Source of the DNA: Pseudonocardia humida
GTDB taxonomy: Bacteria > Actinomycetota > Actinomycetes > Mycobacteriales > Pseudonocardiaceae
NCBI RefSeq assembly: GCF_023898865.1
Contig: NZ_JAGSOV010000005.1
Span: forward strand, 1 to 64,000
Length of the DNA: 64,000 bases
Direction of reading: 5' to 3'
Each line of letters starts with the position of its first letter. Position 1 is the stretch's first letter. The notes under the pieces are model-generated. The model saw nothing but the letters and a program-made list of their open reading frames with translations, was not told where the DNA came from and made no database searches. Shown piece by piece: positions 16,219 through 25,743 of the stretch. A program made the translations under genes and the position numbers.

Positions 16219-18147
16219 TCAGGGGGCGGCCAGGCGGGCGAAGGCGGTCACCGCCGAGAAGTCGCTGACCGCGTCGGGGCTGATGACCTCGGTGGGCGGG
16301 GTGCCGCGCAGGATGCGCTTGATCGGGGTCTCCAGCTTCTTCCCGGTCAACGTGCGCGGCACCGCGGGCACGACGACGATCTCGTCGGGCACGTGCCGCG
16401 GCGACAGCTCGCGGCGCAGCGCGCCGGCGATGCGGCCCTTCAGTGCGTCGTCGAGCTCGGCGCCCCCGCGCAGCGCCACGAACAGCAGCAGCCGGCCAGG
16501 GCCGCCGCCCGCGGCGTCCTCCAGGTGCACGACGAGGCTGTCGGCCACCTCGGGGAGGTCCTCGACGACGGAGTAGAACTCCGCGGTGCCCAGCCGCACG
16601 CCGCCGCGGTTGAGGGTGGCGTCGGACCGGCCGGAGATCACGAAGCTGCGGTGCTCGGACATGGTCACCCAGTCGCCGTGGCGCCAGACGCCGGGGTAGG
16701 TCTCGAAGTAGGACGACCGGTACCGCTGGTCGCCGGGGTCGTTCCAGAACCGCACGGGCATCGACGGCATCGGCTGCCGGATCACCAGCTCGCCCAGCTG
16801 CCCGACGACCTCGTTCCCGTCGGGGTCGAACGCGGTGACGTCGACGCCCAGGCACGGCCCGGACAGCTCGCCGCGGTACACCGGCAGCCAGACGTTGCCC
16901 GCGACGAACCCCGAGCACACGTCGGTGCCCCCGCTCATCGAGTTGACCAGCACGCGGCGCCCCAGCAGCCCGTCGAGCCAGTCGAAGCCCTCCGGCGGCA
17001 GCGGCGAGCCGGTGACACCCAGCATCCGCAGCCGCGACAGGTCCAGCTCCGCGGTCGGGTCGACGCCGGCCTTGCGGCAGGCCATCAGGTAGGCCGGGCT
17101 GGTGCCGAGCAGGGTGGCACCGGTCTCGGCGGCCACGCGCCACTGGGCCAGGAGGTCGGGGTGCAGGAAGTCGCCGTCGACCATGACGACCGTCGCGCGC
17201 CGCAGCAGGCCGGAGACCAGGATGTTCCACATCGTCCACGCGGTGGTGGTGAACCACAGGAACGTGTCGCCGGGCCCGATGTCCAGCTGCAGGGCCGCGC
17301 TCTTGAGGTGCTCGAGCAGGATGCCGCCGTGGCCGTGCACGATCGCCTTGGGCAGGCCCGTGGTGCCCGAGGAGAACAGCACGTAGAGCGGGTGGTCGAA
17401 GGGCACCGGCTCGAACGCGAGCGGCTCGTGCCCGGCCAGCAGCTCCTCCCAGGTCAGCGCGTCGGGAAGCGGGCGCGGCCCGTAGGGCACCTCGACGACG
17501 CGGCGCACGGTGGCCAGCCCGGCCCGGATCGTGGCGACGTCGTCGGACTTGTCGATGCTCTTCGCGCCGTAGGTGTAGCCGCTGACCGCGAGCAGCACGG
17601 TGGGCTCGATCTGGGCGAAGCGGTCGACCACGCTGCGCGCGCCGAACTCCGGCGCGCAGGAGGCCCAGACGGCGCCGAGCGAGGCGCAGGCCAGGAACGC
17701 GACCAGGGCCTCGGGGATGTTGGGCAGGTAGCCGACGACTCGGTCGCCGTCGCCCACGCCGAGCGCGCGCAGCCCGGCGCGAGCCCTGGCCACCCGGTCG
17801 GCCAGCTCGCCGAAGGTCAGCTCGACCGGGTCGCGGGTCTGCGAACGGGCGATCACCGCGACCCGGTCGGTGTCCTCGGGGAGGCCGAACATGTGCTCGG
17901 CGTAGTTGAGCCGCGCTCCGGGGAACCACCGCGCGCCGGGCATCTCCCGCGAGCCGAGCACGGTGTCGTAGCCGCCTCGGACCCCGAAGTGGTCCCAGAC
18001 CGCGGCCCAGAAGCCCTCGACGTCGTCGACCGACCAGCGCCAGAGGGCGTCGTAGTCGTCGAAGCGCAGCCCGCGCTCCGCGGCGAGCCGGCGCACGAAC
18101 CGGCCCAGGGACGTGGTGTCCAGGACGTCGTCGTCGGGGCGGCGCAT
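16219..18147 (-). CDS. acetoacetate-CoA ligase
   Basis: A 642-residue adenylate-forming enzyme that makes acetoacetyl-CoA from acetoacetate, ATP and CoA, feeding ketone-body or leucine-derived carbon into central metabolism or polymer synthesis. Visible motifs are the P-loop-like [20 protein letters not shown], the [15 protein letters not shown] segment typical of acetoacetate-CoA synthetases, [14 protein letters not shown], the [18 protein letters not shown] region, and the C-terminal lysine region [14 protein letters not shown]. The ATG at 18147 is chosen because [16 protein letters not shown] then aligns with the usual N-terminus. Its 3' end is duplicated at 15184-15389. Confidence 0.93.
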   Translation of the reverse strand: MRRPDDDVLDTTSLGRFVRRLAAERGLRFDDYDALWRWSVDDVEGFWAAVWDHFGVRGGYDTVLGSREMPGARWFPGARLNYAEHMFGLPEDTDRVAVIARSQTRDPVELTFGELADRVARARAGLRALGVGDGDRVVGYLPNIPEALVAFLACASLGAVWASCAPEFGARSVVDRFAQIEPTVLLAVSGYTYGAKSIDKSDDVATIRAGLATVRRVVEVPYGPRPLPDALTWEELLAGHEPLAFEPVPFDHPLYVLFSSGTTGLPKAIVHGHGGILLEHLKSAALQLDIGPGDTFLWFTTTAWTMWNILVSGLLRRATVVMVDGDFLHPDLLAQWRVAAETGATLLGTSPAYLMACRKAGVDPTAELDLSRLRMLGVTGSPLPPEGFDWLDGLLGRRVLVNSMSGGTDVCSGFVAGNVWLPVYRGELSGPCLGVDVTAFDPDGNEVVGQLGELVIRQPMPSMPVRFWNDPGDQRYRSSYFETYPGVWRHGDWVTMSEHRSFVISGRSDATLNRGGVRLGTAEFYSVVEDLPEVADSLVVHLEDAAGGGPGRLLLFVALRGGAELDDALKGRIAGALRRELSPRHVPDEIVVVPAVPRTLTGKKLETPIKRILRGTPPTEVISPDAVSDFSAVTAFARLAAP

Positions 18148-18262
18148 GATGTCGGCCAACGGTGCCCTCCAGCCATGGTCGTCAGCGGACCGTACTGCGC
18201 GGGGCCCGCCCCGCGCCCGTGCCGCCGACCGACGCCACACCGACGGCCACGACAATCATCCG

Positions 18263-19612
18263 GTGCGCCCCCGCGACAGGTCGTCCCGTTCGTCCGGTGC
18301 CCGCCACCGCCGCGCCGCGGAACCGGAGCAGCCGCCGGAGGCCGTGCCCCAGCACGGCCACCAGCACGGCCACGGCCACGGCCCGCCGCCCCGGGCCGAC
18401 CGGCGGGTGCGCACGCTGCTGTGGGTGCTGCTCACGCCGTGCGTGCTGGCCACCCTCGTCGGGCTGGTGCTGCTGTACCCGACGACCGACCCCACCGCCG
18501 ACGTCGAGGCCGCGGGCCCGCGCGTCGACGGGCACGTCAGCGCGGCGGTCGAACGCGCCTGCGACGAGGAGGCCGCCCCGGACGCCGGTCCGCCGGACTG
18601 CATGGCGCTGACCGTGCAGCTCGCCGAGGGGCCGCTGGCCGGGCGCACGATCGAGGTGCTGATCTCGGCGCCGGGCGGGCGGGCGCCGTTCGGGGCGGGC
18701 GACGACGTGGTGCTCACCGCGGCCGGCGGCGACCCCGCCGACCCGGCCGCCTACGTCGTCGTCGACCTGCAGCGGGAGGTGCCGCTGCTGACGCTGTTCG
18801 CGGTGTTCGCGGTGGCCGTGGTCGGGCTGGGCCGGATGCGCGGGCTGGCCGCGCTGGCCGGGCTCGGGCTCACCGTCGCGGTGCTGGTGGGCTTCGTGCT
18901 GCCCGCGGTGCTGGCCGGGCGCAACGCGCTGCTGGTCGCGGTGGTCGGCTGCTGCGCGATCATGTTCGGGGCGCTCTACCTGACCCACGGGGTGTCCGCG
19001 CGCACGTCCACGGCGGTGCTCGGCACGCTCGCCGGGCTGGTGCTGATCGCGCTGATGGGCATCACCTTCGCCGAGCTGGCCCACCTCACCGGCGTCGACG
19101 AGGACACCGCGAGCCTGGCCGCCACCCTGGGCACCGAGGTCGACGGCCGCGGGCTGGTGCTGGCCGGGCTGGTGATCGGGGCGCTGGGCGCGCTCGACGA
19201 CGTCACGGTGACCCAGACGACCGCGGTCTGGGAGCTGCGCGCGGCCGACCCGCGGCTGCCCGCGGCGCGGCTGTTCGGCTCGGCCATGCGCATCGGCCGC
19301 GACCACCTGGCCTCCGCGGTCAACACGCTGGTCCTGGCCTACGCGGGCACCGCGCTGCCGCTGCTGCTGCTGTTCTCGGTGGCCGAGCGGGGCCTGGGCG
19401 ACACCCTCACGACGCAGGTCATCGCCACGGAGGTGGTGCGCACGCTGGTCGGGAGCATCGGCCTGGTGATCTCGGTGCCGGTGACCACCGCGCTGGCCGT
19501 CGCGGTGGCGACGCGGGGTTCGCTGCGCCTGCCCGACGCGGACGAGCCGACCACCGGGGCCGTCCCGGACACGGCCGCCGAGACCACCGGGCCGATCCTG
19601 CGGCAGTCCTGA
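18263..19612 (+). CDS. YibE/F family membrane protein
   Basis: A 449-residue protein of the YibE/F family. A His-rich cytoplasmic start (QHGHQHGHGHG, about residues 30-40) precedes one membrane helix and an outer domain of about 100 residues (EAAGPRVDGHVSAAVERACD onward). About seven more helices follow from residue 165. The family signature is seen in GMLGALDDVTVTQ-like GALGALDDVTVTQTTAVWEL. The family's function is not established; the His-rich segment suggests metal binding. The GTG at 18263 is preferred over upstream ATGs that would overlap the ligase start region. It ends in a hairpin shared with the convergent pseudogene. Confidence 0.82.
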   Translation: MRPRDRSSRSSGARHRRAAEPEQPPEAVPQHGHQHGHGHGPPPRADRRVRTLLWVLLTPCVLATLVGLVLLYPTTDPTADVEAAGPRVDGHVSAAVERACDEEAAPDAGPPDCMALTVQLAEGPLAGRTIEVLISAPGGRAPFGAGDDVVLTAAGGDPADPAAYVVVDLQREVPLLTLFAVFAVAVVGLGRMRGLAALAGLGLTVAVLVGFVLPAVLAGRNALLVAVVGCCAIMFGALYLTHGVSARTSTAVLGTLAGLVLIALMGITFAELAHLTGVDEDTASLAATLGTEVDGRGLVLAGLVIGALGALDDVTVTQTTAVWELRAADPRLPAARLFGSAMRIGRDHLASAVNTLVLAYAGTALPLLLLFSVAERGLGDTLTTQVIATEVVRTLVGSIGLVISVPVTTALAVAVATRGSLRLPDADEPTTGAVPDTAAETTGPILRQS

Positions 19613-19630
19613 GCCTCGGCGGGGCTCAGG
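19608..19630. terminator. bidirectional hairpin over two convergent stop codons
   Basis: CCTGAGCC (19608-19615) pairs with GGCTCAGG (19623-19630). Each arm includes the TGA stop of one of the flanking convergent genes, a very compact arrangement. Confidence 0.55.
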
Positions 19631-20098
19631 CGGGCAGGCGCTCTCCGGCTTCGACGGGGACCGTGATCCGGTTCTGCGCGGGCGGCAGGGGGCAGGTGGC
19701 GTAGGCGGTGAACGCGCAGGGCAGGTTGACGGTGCGGTTGAAGTCGATGCGGACCCGCCCGTCGGCGTCGGGCTCGTCGACGGTGAGCGTGCGCCCGCCG
19801 CCGTAGTGCTCGTGCCGGAGGTGGCGTCGCGGAAGTGCAGCCGCAGGCCGGCGGTCTTGGCGGTCAGCGCGACCAGCTCCTGCTCGACGCCGCCGAGGGT
19901 GAAGCGGAGCACGCCCAGCGCGGTCGGGAAGTGCGAGAGCCCGTCGACCACGGCCCCGACGGTGATCCGCCGCGGCTGCGGGTAGGGCTCGCAACACCCG
20001 TCCACCACCCACGCCGGGTCCACCGGGAAGGCGGGCACGCCGGTGAAGGAGGTGCGGGTGGGCGCCTGCGGGTCGCGCACCCGCAGGGCGTAGTCGTC
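19626..20098 (-). pseudogene. DUF1684 gene, truncated and frameshifted
   Basis: Two frames together spell the C-terminal half of a DUF1684 protein. The first runs DDYALRVRDPQAPTRTSF ... LRLHFRDATSGT from about 20098, and the second picks up at EHYGGGRTLTVDEP and runs to DFNRTVNLPCAFTAYATCPL and the stop at 19626. Adding one base near 19813-19816 would restore ATSGxEHYGGG. The N-terminal half found in intact members (about 100 residues) is absent, and the sequence upstream of 20098 is unrelated. So the gene is broken twice, by truncation and by a frameshift. The enzymatic role of DUF1684 proteins is unknown. Confidence 0.8.
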
Positions 20099-20287
20099 GG
20101 TGCGGCGCCTGCGTCCGGTCCTGCACTGCGACACCGCCGCGGCGGCGGGCATTCCGCGAACGGCGGTCCCGGATATTCCCGCCGGTGGCTGTGCCGTGCT
20201 TCACGGCACCGATTCCCGGCGCGACCGTGGCTGCCCGCCGGGGCCGCTGGTTACTGTGGACGGGCTGGTCCGCTCCGGAGGTCCGTG

Positions 20288-20383
20288 ATGCCTGGTCGTC
20301 GCCGCGCTCTGCGCGCCCGCGTGCTCGTGGGCCGGCGCTGGCTGGACGGCGTCGGCTCGCCTCCCGGGCACTGTCGCCGCTGA
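20288..20383 (+). CDS. short Arg-rich ORF, possible leader peptide of a sulfur-related operon
   Basis: A 31-residue ORF has a near-ideal ribosome binding site (GGAGG at 20277-20281, six bases before ATG). It reads MPGRRRALRARVLVGRRWLD followed by GVGSPPGHCRR. Actinobacterial sulfur-assimilation operons often begin with a short peptide of the form ...LVARRHVDLCR... ending in Cys-Arg, used for cysteine-dependent attenuation; the LVGRRWLD and final HCRR resemble this loosely. It lies 119 bases before two luciferase-like monooxygenase genes. The ORF signal is good; the attenuator role is inference. Confidence 0.45.
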   Translation: MPGRRRALRARVLVGRRWLDGVGSPPGHCRR

Positions 20384-20502
20384 CCCGGGCCGCCTCCCGG
20401 TCGCCGTGCGGACCCCGCGTCCGCCACGGGCACCGCCGCGCCGAGCGAGCACGCGCCCCGCACGCCGCCACCCGCCTCCGGCCGACGAGGAGCGTCACGA
20501 GC

Positions 20503-21696
20503 ATGCCGAGCCACGACCCCGCACTCCACCTGGCCCTCGCCCTGGACGGCACCGGCTGGCACCCCGCGTCCTGGCGCGAGCCGGGCGCGCGCCCCACCGA
20601 GCTGCTGTCCGCGGCGTACTGGACCGAGCTGGTGCAGGAGGCCGAGCGGGGGCTGCTCGACCTGGTCACCCTCGAGGACGCGATGGCGCTGCAGTCGGCC
20701 CACCCGTCCCGCCCCGACGACCGCACCGACCAGGTGCGCGGCCGGCTCGACTCGGTGCTGGTGGCGGCCCGGGTCGCCCCGCTCACCCGGCACATCGGCC
20801 TGGTCCCGACCGTGCAGGTCACCCACACCGAGCCGTTCCACGCGTCCAAGGCGATCGCCACGCTCGACTACGTCAGCACCGGGCGCGCCGGGGTGCGGGT
20901 GCGCGTGTCGGCCCGGCCCGACGAGGCGGCGCTGTTCGGCCGGCGCGACGCCGTCGCGATCGACCGCACCCGGCCCGACGACGCCGGGCTCACCCAGCTG
21001 TTCGCCGAGGCCGCCGACTACGTCGAGGTCATGCGCAGGCTGTGGGACAGCTGGGAGGACGACGCGGAGATCCGCGACGCGGCCACCGGCCGGTTCGTCG
21101 ACCGGGCCAAGCTGCACTACATCGACTTCGTCGGTGAGCGGTTCTCGGTGCGCGGGCCCTCGATCACGCCCCGCCCCCCGCAGGGCCAGCCGCTGGTCAC
21201 CGCGCTGGCCCACCAGACGGTGCCCTACCGGTTGGTCGCCGGATCGACCGACCTGGGCTTCGTCACCCCGCAGGACCCCGGGCGAACGGCCGCGATCCTC
21301 GCCGAGGTCCGCGCCGAGCAGGCCGCGGCCGGTCGCGGCGCCGAGCCGCTGCCCGTGCTCGGCGACGTCGTGGTCTTCCTCGACGAGGACGCCGCGGCGG
21401 CCGCGACCCGCAAGGCCCGCCTCGACGAGCTGGCCGGGGCCGAGCTGCACAGCGACGCGCTGGTGTTCGCCGGCACCCCGGCCCAGCTCGCCGACCTGGT
21501 GCAGGAGTGGCACGCGGCCGGGCTGGCCGGGGTGCGGCTGCGCCCCGGCGGCAACGCCCACGACCTGCCGCTGATCACCCGGGCGCTGGTGCCCGAGTTG
21601 CAACGCCGCGGGGCGTTCCGCACCGCCTACGCCGAGTCCACCCTGCGCGAGCGCTTCGGCCTCGCCCGCCCGGCCAACCGCTACGCCGCCGTCTGA
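20503..21696 (+). CDS. luciferase-like (LLM) flavin-dependent monooxygenase
   Basis: A 397-residue TIM-barrel LLM-class enzyme that would use FMNH2 supplied by a reductase to oxidise a small organic, often organosulfur, substrate. Family features are the LVTLEDAM segment, HIGLVPTVQVTHTEPFHASK and LDYVSTGRAGVRV near residues 100-130, and the C-terminal LQRRGAFRTAYAESTLRERF. The ATG at 20503 follows GACGAGGAGCGTCACGAGC. It is 11 bases upstream of a second LLM gene, so the two are probably co-translated and may act on the same compound. No reductase gene is beside them. Confidence 0.88.
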   Translation: MPSHDPALHLALALDGTGWHPASWREPGARPTELLSAAYWTELVQEAERGLLDLVTLEDAMALQSAHPSRPDDRTDQVRGRLDSVLVAARVAPLTRHIGLVPTVQVTHTEPFHASKAIATLDYVSTGRAGVRVRVSARPDEAALFGRRDAVAIDRTRPDDAGLTQLFAEAADYVEVMRRLWDSWEDDAEIRDAATGRFVDRAKLHYIDFVGERFSVRGPSITPRPPQGQPLVTALAHQTVPYRLVAGSTDLGFVTPQDPGRTAAILAEVRAEQAAAGRGAEPLPVLGDVVVFLDEDAAAAATRKARLDELAGAELHSDALVFAGTPAQLADLVQEWHAAGLAGVRLRPGGNAHDLPLITRALVPELQRRGAFRTAYAESTLRERFGLARPANRYAAV

Positions 21697-21707
21697 GGGG
21701 TCGAGGA

Positions 21708-23078
21708 ATGAGCACAGGCACGCGCGCTCGCAAGCAGATCCACCTCGCCGCGCACTTCCCCGGGGTCAACAACACCACGGTGTGGAGCGACCCGGCGGCC
21801 GGCAGCCACATCGAGTTCTCCTCGTTCGCGCACCTCGCGCGGACCGCGGAGCGGGCCAAGTTCGACTTCCTGTTCCTGGCCGAGGGCCTGCGCCTGCGCG
21901 AGCAGAACGGCCTGGTCTACGACCTGGACGTGGTCGGGCGTCCCGACACCTTCACCGTGCTGGCCGCGCTGGCCGCGGTCACCGACCGGCTCGGGCTGGC
22001 CGGCACGATCAACTCCACGTTCAACGAGCCCTACGAGGTGGCCCGCCAGTTCGCCACGCTCGACCACCTCTCCGCGGGCCGCGCGGCGTGGAACGTGGTC
22101 ACCTCGTGGGACGAGTTCACCGGGGAGAACTTCCGCCGCGGCGGCTTCCTCGCCCAGGACCAGCGCTACGTGCGCGCCCGGGAGTTCCTGGCCGCCACCG
22201 CGACGCTGTTCGACTCGTGGTCGGGCGACGAGATCGTCGCCGACCAGGCGTCCGGGGTGTTCCTGCGCGATCCCGACGCCGGGCGCTTCGCCGTGCACTC
22301 CACCCAGTTCGACATCTCCGGGCGCTTCGCCGTGCCGCGCAGCCCGCAGGGCCGCCCGGTGATCTTCCAGGCCGGCGACTCCGAGGAGGGCCGCGAGTTC
22401 GCCGCGGCCGGCGCCGACGCCATCTTCACCCGGCACGGCACGCTGGAGGCCGGGAAGGCCTTCTACGCCGACGTCAAGGGCAGGTTGGCCCGCCACGGCC
22501 GCACGCCGGACTCGCTGAAGATCCTCCCGGCGGCCACGTTCGTGCTCGGCGACACCGACGCCGACGCCCAGGAGAAGGCCGACGTCATCCGCCACCAGCA
22601 GGTCAGTGGGCAGACCGCGATCAAGTTCCTGGAGCAGCTGTGGAACCGCGACCTGTCCTCCTACGACCCCGACGGCCCGCTGCCCGCGGAGGACCCGTTC
22701 GTCGGCGACAGCCACATCGCCCGCGGCCGGGCCAGCGTGCGCATGCACCGCGACCCGCTGGCCACCGCGAGGCAGTGGCGGGAGCTGGCCGAGGCCAAGA
22801 ACCTCTCGATCCGCGAGCTGATCATCCAGGTGACCGGGCGGCAGTCGTTCATCGGGACGCCGTCGGCGGTGGCCGCGGCGCTCGACGAGTTCGTGCAGGC
22901 CCAGGCCAGCGACGGGTTCATCCTGGTCCCGCACATCACCCCCGGCGGGCTCGACGAGTTCGCCGACACCGTCGTGCCGCTGCTGCAGGAGCGCGGCGTG
23001 TTCCGCACCGAGTACGAGGGCACGACGCTGCGCGAGCACCTGGACCTGCCGCCGCTGCCGACACCGCGGCGCGGGTAG
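21708..23078 (+). CDS. NtaA/SnaA/DszA-type FMN-dependent monooxygenase
   Basis: A 456-residue enzyme of the nitrilotriacetate monooxygenase / SnaA / DszA subfamily. The start QIHLAAHFPGVNNTTVWSDP, the core GTINSTFNEPYEVARQFATL, NVVTSWDEFTGENFRRGGF, QAGDSEEGREFAAAGADAIF and the end GVFRTEYEGTTLREHLDLP are characteristic. Members oxidise aminopolycarboxylates, sulfones or similar compounds with reduced FMN. The ATG at 21708 follows GAGGA. A leader-like short ORF upstream and the pairing with another LLM enzyme favour an organosulfur substrate, but this is not proven. Confidence 0.9.
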   Translation: MSTGTRARKQIHLAAHFPGVNNTTVWSDPAAGSHIEFSSFAHLARTAERAKFDFLFLAEGLRLREQNGLVYDLDVVGRPDTFTVLAALAAVTDRLGLAGTINSTFNEPYEVARQFATLDHLSAGRAAWNVVTSWDEFTGENFRRGGFLAQDQRYVRAREFLAATATLFDSWSGDEIVADQASGVFLRDPDAGRFAVHSTQFDISGRFAVPRSPQGRPVIFQAGDSEEGREFAAAGADAIFTRHGTLEAGKAFYADVKGRLARHGRTPDSLKILPAATFVLGDTDADAQEKADVIRHQQVSGQTAIKFLEQLWNRDLSSYDPDGPLPAEDPFVGDSHIARGRASVRMHRDPLATARQWRELAEAKNLSIRELIIQVTGRQSFIGTPSAVAAALDEFVQAQASDGFILVPHITPGGLDEFADTVVPLLQERGVFRTEYEGTTLREHLDLPPLPTPRRG

Positions 23079-23114
23079 GCCGCGACCGCGTGGACCGCTC
23101 ACGGGCCGTCCCCG

Positions 23115-23131
23115 CCTTCTCACGGAGAAGG
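23115..23131. terminator. short hairpin after the monooxygenase pair
   Basis: CCTTCTC (23115-23121) pairs with GAGAAGG (23125-23131) around ACG. It sits 37 bases after the second monooxygenase gene in a 227-base gap before hypX and may end that operon. Otherwise the gap shows no clear gene. Confidence 0.4.
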
Positions 23132-23305
23132 AGTAGTCGGGTCAGCGCGAACGGATTGTGCCGTCGGCGATAACGGACGGAGCGCGTGCGACGATCCGAC
23201 CAGTGTCTGCTGCTCCCCACGCCGGACCGTCCCCGGGGCCGGCGACAGCGACGTGGTCGGGTGGGTGAACGCGGTCCGCCGCCTCTCCGGCCGGATCGGA
23301 GAACC

Positions 23306-25048
23306 GTGCGCATCCTGCTGCTCTGCTCGGCCTTCAACGGTCTCAGCCAGCGGGTCTGGACCGAGCTGCGCCGCGACGGGCACCACGTGGTGGTGCAGAC
23401 GGCCGACTCCGACGACGCCGTCCGTGCCGCCGTCGCCCGCGCCCGGCCCGAGCTGGTGCTGTGCCCGTTCCTCAAGGAGCGCGTGCCGGAGGACGTGTGG
23501 CGCCGGCACCCGACGGTGATCATCCACCCCGGCCCGATCGGCGACCGGGGCCCGTCCTCGTTGGACTGGGCCATCGCCGAGGGCGCAGACCGGTGGGGGG
23601 TGACGGCGCTGTCGGCCATCGACGAGATGGACGGCGGCCCGGTCTGGGGCACCCGGACCTTCGCCGTCGACACCGCCGACCCGCCCCGAAAGAGCAGCCT
23701 CTACGGCGGCGCCGTCACCGACGCCGCCGCCGCGCTCGCCCGCGAGGTCGTCGAGAAGGCCGCCGACCCGGCGTTCACCCCGCTGCCGCTGGCCGACCAC
23801 GCTCCCGGCGCCGCGCGGGGACGGCTGCGCCCGCTGATGACCCAGGTCGAGCGGGCGTTCTCCTGGGAGGACCCGACCGCCGACGTCCTGCGCCGCATCC
23901 GGGCCGCCGACGGCTTCCCCGGCGTGCGCACGACGCTGGCGGGCCTGGACGTCTCGGTGTACGACGCCCATCCCGACCCGCACTACGGCGCCGCGCCCCG
24001 GGTGCGCCCCGGCGAGATCTCGCTGTGCCAGAACGGGGCGGTGCTGGTGCACACCGGCGACGGCGCGCTGTGGGTCGGGCACGTCCGGGTGCGCGGCGGG
24101 GGCAGCACGCCGAGCGTGAAGCTGCCGGCCACGACCGCGCTCGGCGCCCGGGTCGCGCACCTGCCCCGCCGCCACGAGCCGTTCCCCGGCCGGCCGGGCC
24201 AGTCGAGCTGGTCGGGCTACCGCGAGATCGGCTACGACCGGGTGGGCCCGGTCGGGGTGGTGAGCTTCGACTTCCACAACGGGGCGATGTCCACCGCCCA
24301 GTGCGAGCGCCTGACCGCGGCCCTGCGCTACGCGGCCGGCCAGGACACCGCGGTGCTGCTGCTGCAGGGCGGCGACTCCTTCTCCAACGGCGTCCACCTC
24401 AACGCGATCGAGGCGAGCCCCCGGCCGGGCCCGGAGGCCTGGCGCAACATCAACGCCGTCGACGACGCCTGCGCGGCCGTGCTGGACTGCACCCGCCAGC
24501 TCGTGGTCGCCGCGGTCGGCGGCAACGCCGGGGCCGGCGGGGTGATGTTCGCCCTGGGCGCCGACATCGTCCTCGCCCGCGAGTCGGTGGTGCTCAACCC
24601 GCACTACAAGAGCATGGGCCTGTTCGGCTCGGAGTACTGGACCTACACGCTGCCGCGCCGGGTCGGCTCCGCGACCGCCACCCGGCTCACCGAGCAGTGC
24701 CTCCCGATCGGCACCGCGGAGGCCGCCGAGATCGGCCTGGTCGACGAGGTGCTGCCGGGCACGCGCGCGGAGTTCGAGGCGGCGGTACTGCACCGGGCCG
24801 TGGAGCTGGCCTGCGGCGCCGACCGCGTCCGGCTGCTCGCGGACAAGGTCCACCGCCGGGAGTCCGACGAGCGCCACCGCCCGCTGGCCGCCTACCGCCA
24901 CCACGAGCTGGCCGCGATGAGCCTGGACATCTTCGAGAACCGCAACGGCTTCGACGAGCTGCGCCACGCGTTCGTCACCAAGCAGCCCTCCGGCCGGCCG
25001 GCCGCCGCGGCCCGCGCCCACCTGCTGCCCGCCCTCGTCCCCGCTTAG
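23306..25048 (+). CDS. hypX: HypX-type hydrogenase maturation protein
   Basis: A 580-residue two-domain protein. Residues about 1-230 resemble the formyl-tetrahydrofolate hydrolase/transferase fold (LLLCSAFNGLSQRVW, IIHPGPIGDRGPSSLDWAI), and about 290-560 a crotonase fold (GDSFSNGVHLNAIEA, GGNAGAGGVMFALGADIVLA, HYKSMGLFGSEYWTYTLP). In aerobic NiFe-hydrogenase maturation HypX makes the active-site CO ligand from a formyl group via formyl-CoA. GTG at 23306 is chosen because it starts at VRILLLCSAFNG. No hydrogenase or other hyp gene is in the window, so the partner enzyme must be elsewhere or the role may differ. Confidence 0.9.
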   Translation: MRILLLCSAFNGLSQRVWTELRRDGHHVVVQTADSDDAVRAAVARARPELVLCPFLKERVPEDVWRRHPTVIIHPGPIGDRGPSSLDWAIAEGADRWGVTALSAIDEMDGGPVWGTRTFAVDTADPPRKSSLYGGAVTDAAAALAREVVEKAADPAFTPLPLADHAPGAARGRLRPLMTQVERAFSWEDPTADVLRRIRAADGFPGVRTTLAGLDVSVYDAHPDPHYGAAPRVRPGEISLCQNGAVLVHTGDGALWVGHVRVRGGGSTPSVKLPATTALGARVAHLPRRHEPFPGRPGQSSWSGYREIGYDRVGPVGVVSFDFHNGAMSTAQCERLTAALRYAAGQDTAVLLLQGGDSFSNGVHLNAIEASPRPGPEAWRNINAVDDACAAVLDCTRQLVVAAVGGNAGAGGVMFALGADIVLARESVVLNPHYKSMGLFGSEYWTYTLPRRVGSATATRLTEQCLPIGTAEAAEIGLVDEVLPGTRAEFEAAVLHRAVELACGADRVRLLADKVHRRESDERHRPLAAYRHHELAAMSLDIFENRNGFDELRHAFVTKQPSGRPAAAARAHLLPALVPA

Positions 25049-25076
25049 ACCGCGTCCGGGTCCGACGGCCCCCGGG

Positions 25077-25634
25077 TCACGGCCGGACGCGGTAGCGGAG
25101 CAGGGTGCACCCGACGGCGAAGCCGCGCGACTCCAGCGGCTCGAGCCGGATCGCGGTGCCCTCGGGGAAGAGCCGCTGCCCGGTCCCGACCGCGACGGGG
25201 AAGACGAACAACCGCAGCTCGTCGACCAGCCCCTCGCGCAGGGCCTCCTGGGCCAGCCGCGGACTCCCGGTGATGACGACGTCGCCGCCCTCGCCCGACC
25301 TGAGCGCCCGGACGTGGTCGGCGGCCGGGCCGCGCACGACGGTGGTGTTCGTCCACCCGGGCTCGGTCAGCGTCGAGGACACGACGTGCTTCTGCACGCG
25401 CTGCAGGTAGTCCGCGACCCCGGTCGTGTCGTCGCGCAGGTGCGGCCAGAAGTCGCGGAACGACTCGAACGTGCCCCGCCCCACGAGCAGCACGTCGGCG
25501 GCGTCCTGGTGGACCCGGTTGACCTCGACCAGGTCGCTCTGGTCGACGCCCTGGGCGGCCGGGTCGAACCACCCGCCGGACATGTCCATCACGCCGTCGG
25601 CGGTCAGGTTCTGGGTGATCACGATCTTGCGCAT
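25077..25634 (-). CDS. dihydrofolate reductase / RibD C-terminal domain protein
   Basis: A 185-residue protein with the dihydrofolate-reductase-like fold of the RibD C-terminal group. MRKIVITQNLTADGVMD, the nucleotide-binding VLLVGRGTFESFRDFWP, and GDVVITGSPRLAQEAL match the family, and the length is normal. Members are NADPH-dependent reductases of unknown substrates, common in actinomycetes. It is convergent with hypX, 28 bases away. Confidence 0.82.
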   Translation of the reverse strand: MRKIVITQNLTADGVMDMSGGWFDPAAQGVDQSDLVEVNRVHQDAADVLLVGRGTFESFRDFWPHLRDDTTGVADYLQRVQKHVVSSTLTEPGWTNTTVVRGPAADHVRALRSGEGGDVVITGSPRLAQEALREGLVDELRLFVFPVAVGTGQRLFPEGTAIRLEPLESRGFAVGCTLLRYRVRP

Positions 25635-25743
25635 GCGGCTCCGTCCCTCGGCGTCGTCTTCCGCGGGTAGGACCCGGGCGGGGCCGGGACCTCATCGGCG
25701 GACCATCGACGGCGGGACATCCGGCACCCGCCTCTGATCCTGC

